This document shows positions 44,532 to 52,920 of a stretch of 64,000 nt of DNA, piece by piece. How positions within the stretch are numbered: the stretch's first letter is position 1; each line of letters begins with the position of its first letter. The stretch comes from G963664835 sp963664835. GTDB lineage: Bacteria > Chloroflexota > UBA6077 > FW602-bin22 > JBCLEL01. Position numbers and translations under genes: made by a program. Under the pieces are notes generated by a model, which was not told the DNA's origin, did not search any database, and was given only the letters and a program-made list of their open reading frames with translations. The stretch covers positions 95,388 to 159,387 of the forward strand of contig CAXXUG010000001.1 in NCBI GenBank assembly GCA_963664835.2, written 5' to 3'.

Positions 44532-45437
44532 TCACCAGGGCATGGTTCGTTTCGTGTGCCGCCGGCCGATCTCGGCAATATCGGGAGACTGGGCTACGCC
44601 GACCATCAGTCCCTCATCGATGTATTCGACGACGTTGTCTGCGTTCACCTGGCCGGCGTAGGCGGCGTCGGATGCCTTGGTCGCGGCAACAACACGCCGC
44701 CTGCTCTCCTCCATTACCGGAGGATATGGCGGCAGGTTGCCTCCCAGCGCGCCCAACGAAAGGCTCATGTCCAAAGGAGCCCACTCGATGAAGCCAATTC
44801 CGGGGATCTTGGTCAGCTCTTCGGTATTCGCGAGCGAGCGTTTATTCTCGACCTTGAATGCGAGAAAGATCTCGCCGTCAGGATTCAGGGGCCAAACGTC
44901 GGCTTTCTGGAAATACTCGTCGACGGAAACCCCCCAGATCTTCGAGGCGTTGTCCTGTCCGCCGCTGCCCCGGCGCCCTTCGTCGAGCTTATCGCCTACC
45001 CCGATATGGTGAAACGGGAAGCGTACCGCTTCTACAAATGCCTTGACCGCCACAGCCGTGTCGGCGTGACAGAGCAGCAGGCCGTGCGCGCCGGTTGCGA
45101 GAATCTGGTTGACGATCCACGAATTGGCGCGGATCACGTGCTCATCAGGACCACTGAACGGGGTTTCGACGAGCACCGTGGGCGTTCGGTGTCCGCTTGG
45201 CGTCGGGCCGCCATCCGCCAACCCGCGCATGAAGTCGTTGAGCCGGGTAATGTCGTATGGAGGGTGCTCCATAATGACGAGGATGATGTCGGCCCAGGTA
45301 TTGGCCGCCTTTACACCCTCCTCGTAGTTGTAGTCCTTGACGCCTCCGACGAATCCTGACTCCTCTGTGCCAATATAGTAGACTGGCTGCCCCTGCCCGA
45401 GCAGCTCGATCGCCCGGTTGATTCTGGCCATATTCAC
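44532..45437 (-). CDS. HpcH/HpaI-type aldolase/citrate-lyase family protein
   Basis: 301 residues, a TIM-barrel family of metal-dependent class II aldolases that split 2-oxo-acids such as 2-keto-3-deoxy sugars or 4-hydroxy-2-oxo acids. Visible elements are VLVETPFSG (about 88-96), LLLCHADTAVA, and WAPLDMSLSLGALGG, which corresponds to the GPxDLSxSxG segment. The substrate is not evident. Its neighbours pgi and the transaldolase-like gene suggest sugar-phosphate or sugar-acid metabolism. Confidence 0.75.
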   Translation of the reverse strand: MNMARINRAIELLGQGQPVYYIGTEESGFVGGVKDYNYEEGVKAANTWADIILVIMEHPPYDITRLNDFMRGLADGGPTPSGHRTPTVLVETPFSGPDEHVIRANSWIVNQILATGAHGLLLCHADTAVAVKAFVEAVRFPFHHIGVGDKLDEGRRGSGGQDNASKIWGVSVDEYFQKADVWPLNPDGEIFLAFKVENKRSLANTEELTKIPGIGFIEWAPLDMSLSLGALGGNLPPYPPVMEESRRRVVAATKASDAAYAGQVNADNVVEYIDEGLMVGVAQSPDIAEIGRRHTKRTMPW

Positions 45438-45730
45438 CTCTCCCCCTGTGGATGTCTTACAGCCGACTGGCTCATCAACTGGTGAGCCCGCGAGAATTGA
45501 TGCAACTACACGTTTCGAAGCGATTACGCTGGCGGCGAGTCCCCGTTGCGGTACACACCGCTCTGAGCGGTGGACTCACGACCTGCGGCCGAACCCAACA
45601 GCAACGCGCCTTCGCGATCTCCAACTGCCTGGCGGCGTATCACCAAATCCTCGACAGTGAGCTCCCGTCGGTGGGCATGCCGCAGATCGGCAACTCTCTA
45701 ATTGAGTCAATCGAAGAAAAGATTCGAGGA
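45438..45730. other. Intergenic stretch, no gene seen
   Basis: 293 bp between the aldolase-like and transaldolase-like genes. Short plus-strand frames here overlap the end of the transaldolase-like gene and lack Shine-Dalgarno sites. I see no repeats or RNA genes. Confidence 0.6.
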
Positions 45731-46861
45731 TTACTTTCCGAAGGCCTCGATCTGTTCGCTCGCCCATTCGATCAGTTGGTCGAATGATTCTATCTGATCC
45801 GAAAGCGCCTCCTCCATGAGTTCCGGAGCGAGATCGTACAATTTGATCTCGAGGTTAGAGAGCTCGGTCGCTATGATTGCGCCGGCACCGGGAAAGGCGT
45901 CGAGCGTACGAACCACTATGCCAGCTTTCTTGAACGCCTGTAGCGTATCCGATGAAACCGAGACGACAGTGTCCGCGCCGATCAGTGCCTGGACGTAGTG
46001 CGTATCTCGGAATCGGGGATTGTCGTTCGCGGTTTCAGACCATCGCATCCGCTGCACCCTGGCGCCCTTGGAGGCGAGCCGCTTGAACTCGTCGTCATCG
46101 AAGATCTCCTGGAAGACCGCGTAGGCCATCCGGCAGTTCGCGACGCCGGCTTTGCCTACCAGCTTTGCCACGAGCGCTTTGTCTTCCTCGCTTTCGAAGC
46201 GTACGATCAGGTCGCCCAGGTGAGGGTCAATTCTGGCGTCCACCCTGCGGACCGGAAAGCTGGCAACTGAAGAGACGTCATCGACGAATAGGCCGCCCTT
46301 GAGCCGGGCCTGCAACCCGCGGATGTAAGCTTCCGCGACCTTGCGGTACTCCTCGGCCCAGAAGAGCCAGGTCGCGTTGACGTTTATTCCTTCGCTGATC
46401 AACTGCTCGATAGCCGGCATACCTTCGGCAGTGGCCGGCACTTCGATCATCAGATTTGACGAGCCGACTTCGGCAGACAGCCGGCGGGCTTCCGCGACGG
46501 TCGCGTCGGTGTCATACGCAAGGCGTGGCGAAATTGGCACGCTGACCATTCCATCGACGAAATTCGAGCGGTCGTAGACCGGGAAGAAAAGCTCGCAGGC
46601 GGCGCTGACATCTTCGACCATCAGGCTGTCTAGAACCTCGCCGGCCGTTTTCCCACTCTGGGCCAGCCGGCGCAGTCCGTGTCGATAGGAGTCCTGTACA
46701 GAAATGGCCCTGGCAAGTATCGCTGGGTTCAGCGCGATGCCGAGCACGCCGTCTTCATCGATCATCCGCTTAAGCTCGCCGGAGACTATGAGATCGCGGT
46801 AAAGGCTGTCGTACCAAAGGCTCTGACCCTTTGTACGTAGCTCAACGTTCGGATTTGACAT
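45731..46861 (-). CDS. Transaldolase-like protein lacking the Schiff-base lysine
   Basis: 376 residues from ATG 46861, chosen for AAGGAG 7 bases upstream and MSNPNVELRTKGQSLWYDSL matching long-form transaldolases; the ATG at 46924 is less likely. Colinear with the Tal family (IDEDGVLGIALNPAIL, EGINVN, SSVASF, GARVQR). The catalytic lysine expected in LxIKxPAT is Glu140 (NLMIEVPAT), the Ser of LLFS is Trp (WLFW), and the STGxKNP motif is altered. Normal transaldolase chemistry seems impossible; a non-catalytic or altered role is inferred. Confidence 0.82.
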   Translation of the reverse strand: MSNPNVELRTKGQSLWYDSLYRDLIVSGELKRMIDEDGVLGIALNPAILARAISVQDSYRHGLRRLAQSGKTAGEVLDSLMVEDVSAACELFFPVYDRSNFVDGMVSVPISPRLAYDTDATVAEARRLSAEVGSSNLMIEVPATAEGMPAIEQLISEGINVNATWLFWAEEYRKVAEAYIRGLQARLKGGLFVDDVSSVASFPVRRVDARIDPHLGDLIVRFESEEDKALVAKLVGKAGVANCRMAYAVFQEIFDDDEFKRLASKGARVQRMRWSETANDNPRFRDTHYVQALIGADTVVSVSSDTLQAFKKAGIVVRTLDAFPGAGAIIATELSNLEIKLYDLAPELMEEALSDQIESFDQLIEWASEQIEAFGK

Positions 46862-47308
46862 CGGGTGCTCCTTGCGAGGTCCGCCGGCAAACGCCCAGGG
46901 CGTTGGAATAGCCCGTTCGTCCAATGACCACTATTCTAAACCGGCCGGGGGCGAAACTTGTCGGGCCGAAGCAAACTAGCCTAAAGTGCGCTTCAAGTTG
47001 GCCGGAATGGCCAAGAAATGCCGCGAATGGCGAAAGGGAGACTGCTGGAACGGTCCGTTTTCACAGCAATCGCCCATGCCGGCAGGGGCCGGCACACCAA
47101 GGGATGAAAATCGGGACTTATACGCATAAGTTGACCGTTCCTCTTGCGCTGCCCTAAGAGGATGGACGGATGGTGCAACAGCCTACAGGAGAAATTCCGC
47201 GTTCACTGGCGTTGGTACAATTGCTGCAATGGACATTCAGCTCATCCGTAACCGCCTCGTTGAAGAATTGGCCAACCTGCCGGAAGTGACAACTCCAGAG
47301 ATTCAGAG
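46862..47308. repeat. Intergenic region with dispersed repeat copy
   Basis: 447 bp without a convincing gene. A copy of the GGCCGGCACACCAAGG.ATGAAAA module is at 47085-47110. A plus-strand 79-codon frame at 47229-47468 has no Shine-Dalgarno and largely overlaps a better-supported minus-strand gene. Confidence 0.6.
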
Positions 47309-47518
47309 TTACGCGCTGACCTCCGCTGTTCTGGTGAGGCGGATCACACTGACCACGTCTATGATTGCGGCAGCTACCTTGAGTGCATGCGCTTCGGATA
47401 GCCCAAACGTCCCAACACTGGTCTTGATAACTACTGAACCCTCAATAAAGCGTCTGTCTACTTCGTAAGTTCCAACCACTACATCTCCGTAGAAAGCATT
47501 CGAGATCGTTTCCGCCAT
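47309..47518 (-). CDS. Small hypothetical protein (69 aa)
   Basis: Begins MAETISNAFYGDVVVGTYEV; the sequence alternates hydrophobic and polar residues and ends in a predicted helix (EAHALKVAAAIIDVVSVIRL). AAGGAG lies 10 bases before the ATG, which is the main reason to accept it. I recognise no family. It is the first of several short genes in the 47-50 kb accessory stretch. Confidence 0.55.
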   Translation of the reverse strand: MAETISNAFYGDVVVGTYEVDRRFIEGSVVIKTSVGTFGLSEAHALKVAAAIIDVVSVIRLTRTAEVSA

Positions 47519-47632
47519 GAACCCTTCTCCTTGCCAGCCTGAATGGTTACCCGGTCTTTTCCATCTGAACAGGAATTCACCGCGCCTGAACCATTAGAGG
47601 CGTGATAGCCCATCCGTACGGCTTAAGATGTG

Positions 47633-48182
47633 TCAAGAGGCGACAGCCTTCATTGTAACAATCCAGCCATCGTTATCCCATAGCGACAGCGTACCGTTGG
47701 GATTCAGGGTTGCAAACTCACCATAGACGCTAAAACTCTCTCCATCAAAGTTGAATCGCCTAGCGTTCTCGTGTGCCACTTCCATTACATCTTGGCGATA
47801 CACTCCCCCGCCAGTGAACTCAAATACCAGTGTCAATTTTTCGCCGTCTACAAATGATAGTGACTATTGCGTCGTTCCCTTCTCCCCAGCGTTCGTCAAC
47901 CCACTTACCAATAACAAGCGACGTTGCTTCGGTGGGTGTTGAAGTTTGCGGCAATGGCGTGGAAGTGGCGCTGGGAAGAGTAGCAGGCGAAGGGGTAATC
48001 AGGTCGTCTGCGCCTGCAATGACAGTTCCGAAGGACACGGCAAGGCTATTGATCTGTTCTCTGGAAAGTTCGCGATCTAGGGTAATCTCGATCTTGGTAG
48101 CAACTGTCCCGTCGGAGCGAAGGATATGGGTGATCGTTATAGGTTCAGAGCAGCCTAGTAGCCATTTGGCGAACGTGAACAT
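47633..48182 (-). pseudogene. Frameshifted small exported-type protein
   Basis: Two frames join into one ~182-residue protein if one base is removed from the A3 run at 47852-47854: the first frame ends DAIVTII, the second continues VDGEKLTLVFEFTGGG. The N-terminus MFTFAKWLLGCSEP ends in a lipobox-like LLGC but is short for a lipoprotein signal. A Thr/Pro/Ser-rich linker (PSATSTPLPQTSTPTEAT) follows, then a beta-rich domain (GKWVDERWGEGND to DGWIVTMKAVAS). No family recognised. It may be a sequencing indel or a decaying gene. Confidence 0.65.
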
Positions 48183-48498
48183 GCACGTGGCTAGGGATTG
48201 GATCGTATGTCACTACCAACCTAGGCCCTTGACAAACCACAAGGGGACACGAACAAATCCATATCCCATAGCCGCAGCTAGAGTTTGCCAAGGACTAACT
48301 ACAAGAGCCCTAGATCGTAGTGACGAGAGGGTTTTACTATATCGTGTAGGCGCTTTACAATGAGGAGTGTCAAGTGGTATCCGGAATCGTTCCGAGGTAT
48401 CCTCGCAGGGTGAAGCGGGTAACGAGGGTCGAACGTGCGTTACCCTGGTGGCACCCACGAGTTTTGTCTGTTGGAGGACACCCACTAGAAGGTGGAAG
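48183..48498. other. Intergenic stretch, nothing recognised
   Basis: 316 bp between divergent small genes, visibly more AT-rich than the ribosomal region. No ORF with a ribosome-binding site, no RNA gene and no strong repeat seen. Confidence 0.5.
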
Positions 48499-48705
48499 AT
48501 GGATAAGCAACTACTAGATCGACGATCCAATGAGTCAAACCCAAACAACGATGCCTATTGGCACGCCAGGGGATTCGACCAGAGACCAACTGATTGGCGC
48601 GAGTCATATCAGATCATTGTCAAGCTGGAACGGGAGCAGCGAGAACGGCAGGAATGGGTGTCGAATCTTGTGAATGGACCGCCGACCCCCATAATCGGCC
48701 TTTAG
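48499..48705 (+). CDS. Small hydrophilic protein (68 aa)
   Basis: Starts at ATG 48499 (MDKQLLDRRSNESNPNNDAY) with AAGGTGG a few bases upstream; the longer frame from 48367 has no site. The core NPNNDAYWHARGFDQRPTDW looks like a conserved motif, followed by a charged helix EREQRERQEWVSNLVNG. No function assigned. The stop codon lies inside the loop of a perfect 13-bp inverted repeat. Confidence 0.55.
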   Translation: MDKQLLDRRSNESNPNNDAYWHARGFDQRPTDWRESYQIIVKLEREQRERQEWVSNLVNGPPTPIIGL

Positions 48706-48720
48706 ACAGGCCGATTATGG
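48689..48720. terminator. Perfect 13-bp inverted repeat at gene end
   Basis: CCATAATCGGCCT (48689-48701) and AGGCCGATTATGG (48708-48720) with a 6-base loop containing the stop codon of the upstream gene. No U-run follows, so it may be a bidirectional terminator or RNA-stability hairpin. Confidence 0.6.
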
Positions 48721-48753
48721 TGATTCCCCACTTCTTTCTACGGACTAGGGATC

Positions 48754-48903
48754 ATGAGTAAGGCAAAGGCACGTCGCGAGCGTCCCAAGAAATACCAAAA
48801 AGCAGAGCCTATCCCGGCTCCGCCCGAAGAAGTGGCACGGGCTATTTTTCGAGATGCAGCGAAGCAGCGATTGACTAGGATGGCCGTCCAGTCACAGGAG
48901 TAG
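48754..48903 (+). CDS. Very small basic protein (49 aa)
   Basis: MSKAKARRERPKKYQKAEPI followed by PAPPEEVARAIFRDAAKQRL and a short tail, stop at 48901-48903. A basic N-terminus and an amphipathic helix. Support is compositional only (AGGG upstream is weak), plus placement between two small genes on the same strand. Function unknown. Confidence 0.45.
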   Translation: MSKAKARRERPKKYQKAEPIPAPPEEVARAIFRDAAKQRLTRMAVQSQE

Positions 48904-48936
48904 GCAGCCCCTGTTATAGGTGGTCTGGCAAGTCGA

Positions 48937-49314
48937 TTGCTGGACGACGGCATGCCACTTGTTTGGACCTTGGCCGCAATAGTGGTACTAGCTGCGGTAG
49001 CTAGAAAAAGCACAACCCCAAAGAAGGCTTGGGATGACCTAGCGGGGTTGCTGGTTCTTGCAGCTGGCGCGGCAATGGTATTCGTTAACGTCACCATACC
49101 CTTGATTGTCTTTGCAACCGCAGCGGTGGTTGTAATGATCTTTGCCCACGAGAAGGGGAAGGAAGAATCCCCAAAACCGTCGCTGTTGTCTCGTATAAAT
49201 CCGTGGACAAAGAATCTGTACGGCCTGACCCCCGAAGAAACAAGGCCAACAGGGGAGAAGTCCGGTGGAAAGGGCGAAGATGGGATCAAGGATGTGGAAA
49301 AAGCGGGTAGTTAA
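48937..49314 (+). CDS. Small membrane protein (125 aa)
   Basis: TTG start at 48937, or ATG 48952. Hydrophobic helices at about residues 8-22 (PLVWTLAAIVVLAAV) and 37-70 (LLVLAAGAAMVFVNV, PLIVFATAAVVVMIF), then a charged C-terminal tail ending GKGEDGIKDVEKAGS. I recognise no family. A longer minus-strand frame over it is Ser/Thr-rich with no homology features and is treated as a shadow. Confidence 0.55.
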   Translation: MLDDGMPLVWTLAAIVVLAAVARKSTTPKKAWDDLAGLLVLAAGAAMVFVNVTIPLIVFATAAVVVMIFAHEKGKEESPKPSLLSRINPWTKNLYGLTPEETRPTGEKSGGKGEDGIKDVEKAGS

Positions 49315-49358
49315 GCAGTCGGGGCGGTTGAGGTAGTAGGACAGATGTGATAGAAAAG

Positions 49359-49387
49359 GAAGCCGGTCGTTCGATCTAACCGGCTTC
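49359..49387. terminator. Hairpin between small genes
   Basis: Nine-base arms GAAGCCGGT (49359-49367) and ACCGGCTTC (49379-49387), 11-base loop, 45 bp after the membrane-protein gene. No clear U-run follows. Confidence 0.5.
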
Positions 49388-49447
49388 GAACGCTGCCGTC
49401 TAGTAACCACCTAGCGACAGCTCCACTGCAAAATCGGAGGTTTTGCA

Positions 49448-49660
49448 ATGAATTATCCTTATTCCTATCACATGTTTCGCCGAGGGGCCATGGTATCTCC
49501 GTCGCTGGAAAGGGCGCGACGGGAGAAAGAATACACCCAGTTGATTGCAACCGCATACGATCATGGGAAGATTGACCGTCCGAAGGCGCGAACGCTACTT
49601 CGCAGAATCCCCCTGTTCAGCCAGTTACCCTACGGGCCATTGGACTGCCCGGATTCGTAA
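49448..49660 (+). CDS. Small basic protein (70 aa)
   Basis: MNYPYSYHMFRRGAMVSPSL, then a charged helix ERARREKEYTQLIATAYDHG and KIDRPKARTLLRRIPLFSQL. CGGAGG lies 8 bases before the ATG, a strong site. No family recognised. It abuts the decayed IS1595-type transposase. Confidence 0.55.
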   Translation: MNYPYSYHMFRRGAMVSPSLERARREKEYTQLIATAYDHGKIDRPKARTLLRRIPLFSQLPYGPLDCPDS

Positions 49661-49689
49661 GTGCAGGCAAGCCCGACCCAATCATGGGA

Positions 49690-50562
49690 ACAGCAGTCCC
49701 TAACCGTCAAGTCCTTGTAAGGCAACTTCTTCCCGACCATCCCCTTAGCCAGTAGGGCCATTTACATCGCCGTATCCTTGTCTCGGACGTTGTGGCGACC
49801 CGCGAACTCGGTGACGTTTCTTCTCAGGTGTTTGACGCTCATCTGGTGTTATATTCCATAGTAACCACGCTTCAGAAGTGCCCAAAACGACTCGATTCCG
49901 TTCGTGTGGGCCTGATCTCGGACGTACTCCCCCGCACTATACCTCACCGACTTGTGTTCGATAGTCACTAGCCCGCGATAGCTGTTGTTTTCGTCGGTGT
50001 AGACCTTGGACTTTGCTTCCACATTGTCGGCAACGAAGGCTTGCAGAGTCTCCTTGGTAGTATCAGGAACTGACTGTGCTCGGACTTCGCCGCCGCGTTG
50101 CTTCGGTCCAACAACCGGAGTCTTCCCAACAGGGCCTCTACCTGCATTTAGGCGCTTGGACGCATGCTTGTTGGTTTCCTAGCCGCCAATGTTGGTTTCA
50201 TCCACTTCGACGGTATCAGACAGTTGATCGTTGCCACCTAGCCAGCCTTCGGGAATCTTCTGCGCCATCATCCAAGCGGTGGCTTGGCGGATTCCGAGTT
50301 CGCGGTGCAACTTCATGCTGCTGACACCCTTCAGATTGGTGGACATCAGGTAGATGGCCCATTCCCACGTACGGAGAGGTAGCTTGCTGGATTCCATTAC
50401 CGTACCGACCTTGACCGAGAAGTAGGACCGGCAGTCCTTGCACCAATAGGGCATAGGCTTCTCGGAAGGGACATTACTTGTCGATAGACTGCCACAACGC
50501 GGGCAGAAGCGCTCAGTCGGCCACAAGATGTTCTCGAACCACTGGCGCGTCTTTTAAAAGCG
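49690..50562 (-). pseudogene. Decayed IS1595-type transposase
   Basis: Minus-strand frame with the zinc ribbon FCPRCGS...YWCKDCRSYFSVKVGT, the DDE-type region TVEVDETNIGG, and later YRGLVTIEHKSVRYSAGEYV and THTNGIESFWALLKRGYYG-like sequence. It is interrupted by an in-frame TAG after NIGG (near 50179), TAA after KRGYYGI (near 49856) and TAA after RDKDTAM (near 49760), and is closed by a stop just upstream of KTRQWFENILWPTERF. The N-terminus is missing. An old, inactive copy. Confidence 0.8.
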
Positions 50563-50593
50563 GTAACTCGGCACGATGTGTGGTCACTGGACC

Positions 50594-50690
50594 GCCGGGA
50601 GCGGGGGACGAGCCCCCGCGCTACATTTTCCCATCCCCACCCCTCCTGGATTCCGCGCTGGGTGCGACGGGTCGCTTTCATTTTCGGACC
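50594..50690. repeat. Partial dispersed repeat
   Basis: CCGGGAGCGGGGGACGAGCC followed by CCCGCGCTACATTTTCCC and CACCCCTCCTGGATTCCG: the right half of the dispersed module, abutting the truncated N-terminal end of the IS1595-type relic. Confidence 0.65.
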
Positions 50691-50862
50691 AATGACGAGG
50701 TGAGTGACGGGAATCTGGTTTCATTGCATTGCAGCTCGGGCATCGGGCGCCGGACCGGGCGTTCAGTTGCCGGGGCGAATGCTATTGGAAGGTGAGGCGG
50801 ACACTGCTAAGATAAAGGTTAACGCTTACCGCGACGATCCGTTTGAGGAGAGGAGGATCGTG

Positions 50863-51297
50863 GTGAAACACTTCCAGAGTTCGGACGAACCAAGGCGCTC
50901 GGCGGCACTTTCCAGCAACGAAACGATGCCAGAGGCGCATCAAGGCCAGCTATCTTCTCGCTTGCTCGTCGGCCCCGACGTGATTTACGCCAAACATGAC
51001 CTCGGCAACTTTAGCTCGGAGAGGCTGTCTATCGCGATCGATACGTACGACGTGGGCGGTCACACGGATGTCCACGAGCACTCCGAGATGGAGCAAGCTT
51101 ACTACGTTATCGCCGGCCGTGCCCTGATCACGATTGGGGACGAAGAGTTGGAGGTCGGTCCCGGCGGGTCCGCGTACATTCCGCTGCACGTGGCGCACGG
51201 ATTTCGCAACGTCGGCGACACTCCGCTGACAGTCGCGGTGATCAGCAGCGTTCTGGGAGAGGATTTGGGCAGCAGGGAGAGCCTCCGGGGCATCTAG
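50863..51297 (+). CDS. Cupin-domain protein, copy 1 of tandem quartet
   Basis: 144 residues from GTG 50863 (MKHFQSSDEPRRSAALSS) with AGGAGG 6 bases upstream; GTG 50860 also possible. Single small cupin. Metal motif 1 is HEHSEMEQAYYVIAG (HxH with Glu) and motif 2 ends with H in LHVAHGFRNVG, so the 3-His/1-Glu set is complete. It is closest to copy 4 (LLVGPD, LGNFSSERLSIAIDTY). Enzymatic role unknown; cupins of this size include sugar-acid isomerases and lyases such as KdgF. Confidence 0.82.
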   Translation: MKHFQSSDEPRRSAALSSNETMPEAHQGQLSSRLLVGPDVIYAKHDLGNFSSERLSIAIDTYDVGGHTDVHEHSEMEQAYYVIAGRALITIGDEELEVGPGGSAYIPLHVAHGFRNVGDTPLTVAVISSVLGEDLGSRESLRGI

Positions 51298-51418
51298 GCG
51301 GGCAAGGAGCGGGTCTTCCTGCCCGCCATCGAGTTCGTTTTAGAGCCGCCAGGATGGTGCCCGCTTCGGTGGACCGATTAGAGTCTCCGGCGGCAGGCGT
51401 CAATTGCGAGGAGGGGAT

Positions 51419-51835
51419 ATGAGCAGCTACAAATGGATTCGCACTCCGGCCGATCTTCACCGTCCTATGGTGAGCTATAGCGGCGATGTCGTCCCGGGTA
51501 CCACTCGGGGAGAAACTCGGACGGTACAGGTCTCACATCTGCCGGGTCAGTATCCCGATGAGGACCTATTCGACTTCATGACCGAGCGGACGATCGTCGG
51601 CGTCCACCACTGCCAGCCCGGGGCAAGGCACGGCGCCCACGAGCATCCTGACATGGAGCAGATCTACTACGTAATATCCGGTCAGGCCGAGGCGATGGTG
51701 GGCGACGAATCCGCGGTGGTAGGGCCGGGCAGCTCTGTGTTCATCCCGCCCAACGTTCTGCACGATTTCGCGAACGCCGGCGAGGATGAGCTGGTGATGA
51801 TGGTAATCAGCAGCGGGCTAGGGGAGACAGAGTAG
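51419..51835 (+). CDS. Cupin-domain protein, copy 2 of tandem quartet
   Basis: 138 residues from ATG 51419 (MSSYKWIRTPADLHRPMVSY), GAGGAGGGG just upstream. Metal motif HEHPDMEQIYYVISG and motif 2 ending NVLHDFANAG. It most resembles copy 3 (GQYP, HGAH, YYVISG). It differs from the others by a HHC in place of HTY in the strand before the metal motif (TIVGVHHCQPG). Function unknown. Confidence 0.82.
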   Translation: MSSYKWIRTPADLHRPMVSYSGDVVPGTTRGETRTVQVSHLPGQYPDEDLFDFMTERTIVGVHHCQPGARHGAHEHPDMEQIYYVISGQAEAMVGDESAVVGPGSSVFIPPNVLHDFANAGEDELVMMVISSGLGETE

Positions 51836-51913
51836 GCAATTGCCGAAGCTGGCTCGTGGTCTGAGAAACCGATCTGTTTCGGGGTCAAAGGACTCCCGAT
51901 CGAGGAGGTGAGC

Positions 51914-52312
51914 ATGTCGAAGTATATACACAGTGAGTTCGATTCGCATCGACCGAACGTGAGCCACGCTGACTACTCGGATCCCCTGGTGCCCATGGGT
52001 CACCGCCACACGAGAATCATCGCCCGGTATTCCGGCCAATATCCCGGGCAGAAGCTGGGCGACTTCAAGACTCAACGCTTGTCGATCGCCGTCCATACCT
52101 ATGAGCCTGGCGCGGACCACGGCGCCCACCATCATCACAACGAGGAGCAGATTTTCTACGTCATATCCGGCCAAGCTTCGGCGCGGATCGGGGACGAACA
52201 GGGCGTAATCGGGCCGGGAGGCGCGGCGTTCATACCGCCGGGAGTGGAACACGACTTTCACAATAGCGGCGACGGCCCGCTCGTGATGGCGGTTATGAGC
52301 AGCGTAGTCTAA
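51914..52312 (+). CDS. Cupin-domain protein, copy 3 of tandem quartet
   Basis: 132 residues from ATG 51914 (MSKYIHSEFDSHRPNVSHAD) with AGGAGG 5 bases upstream; the GTG at 51908 overlaps that site. The metal motif is unusually His-rich (HGAHHHHNEEQIFYVISG), and motif 2 has GVEHDFHNSG. It pairs in sequence with copy 2. Function unknown. Confidence 0.82.
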   Translation: MSKYIHSEFDSHRPNVSHADYSDPLVPMGHRHTRIIARYSGQYPGQKLGDFKTQRLSIAVHTYEPGADHGAHHHHNEEQIFYVISGQASARIGDEQGVIGPGGAAFIPPGVEHDFHNSGDGPLVMAVMSSVV

Positions 52313-52363
52313 GGGTTAATCGCTGAGCATCGAATCGTAGCTATTTGACAAGGGAGCGGAACG

Positions 52364-52774
52364 ATGGGACTCAAGTATTTCCATACACCGGACGATCCTC
52401 GGCAGCCCGGTTGGGTCATGGGAGGCATGCCGCCCACTCCTGAAGCCGGCGGCGGAATCCTGGAGAACTGGGTCTTGGTGGGCCCCGACGACCGATACGC
52501 CGAGTTCAATCTGGGTAACTTCAGCTCGGAGCGGTTGATCATCGCCATCAACACCTATGCGCCCGGCGTGGAGCATGGCGGCAAAGACCACTTTCATCCC
52601 GACCTGGAGCAGATCTACTATGTGATCGCCGGCCGGGGCGTTATCACGGTCGGCGACGAGGAACGAGAAGTAGGGCCGGGCAGCTTTTCGTTCATGCCAC
52701 GCAACGTAAAACATGGCGCTCTCAACACCGGCGACGAACCGATGACTGTGGCGGTGATCAGCAGCGTGCTGTGA
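52364..52774 (+). CDS. Cupin-domain protein, copy 4 of tandem quartet
   Basis: 136 residues (MGLKYFHTPDDPRQPGWVMG). Metal motif DHFHPDLEQIYYVIAG, motif 2 NVKHGALNTG, C-terminus VAVISSVL nearly identical to copy 1. It pairs in sequence with copy 1. It is 146 bp before the first enolase-superfamily gene and on the same strand. Confidence 0.82.
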   Translation: MGLKYFHTPDDPRQPGWVMGGMPPTPEAGGGILENWVLVGPDDRYAEFNLGNFSSERLIIAINTYAPGVEHGGKDHFHPDLEQIYYVIAGRGVITVGDEEREVGPGSFSFMPRNVKHGALNTGDEPMTVAVISSVL

Positions 52775-52920
52775 GCCGGCGACGCCGGACTGACCCTGCC
52801 TGAGTTCGAGTAATGCAATCTTCCTATCGCACCGAGGAGCCTCCGCCGGCCGTCTCTGCTTTGAGCTAGGCCCAACGAGTAGGCGGGGAAAGCTCCAGAG
52901 CACTGAGAGGAGATCAGGCA

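Noticed and set aside
44010..45359. 449-codon plus-strand frame across pgi and the aldolase-like gene
   Set aside because: Spans two well-supported minus-strand genes and their intergenic gap; a GC-driven shadow frame.
47229..47468. 79-codon plus-strand frame
   Set aside because: No Shine-Dalgarno; it overlaps a minus-strand gene with AAGGAG at proper spacing.
48738..49289. 183-codon minus-strand frame over two small genes
   Set aside because: Ser/Thr/Ala-rich translation without features; plus-strand small genes have better membrane or coding signatures, though this is not certain.
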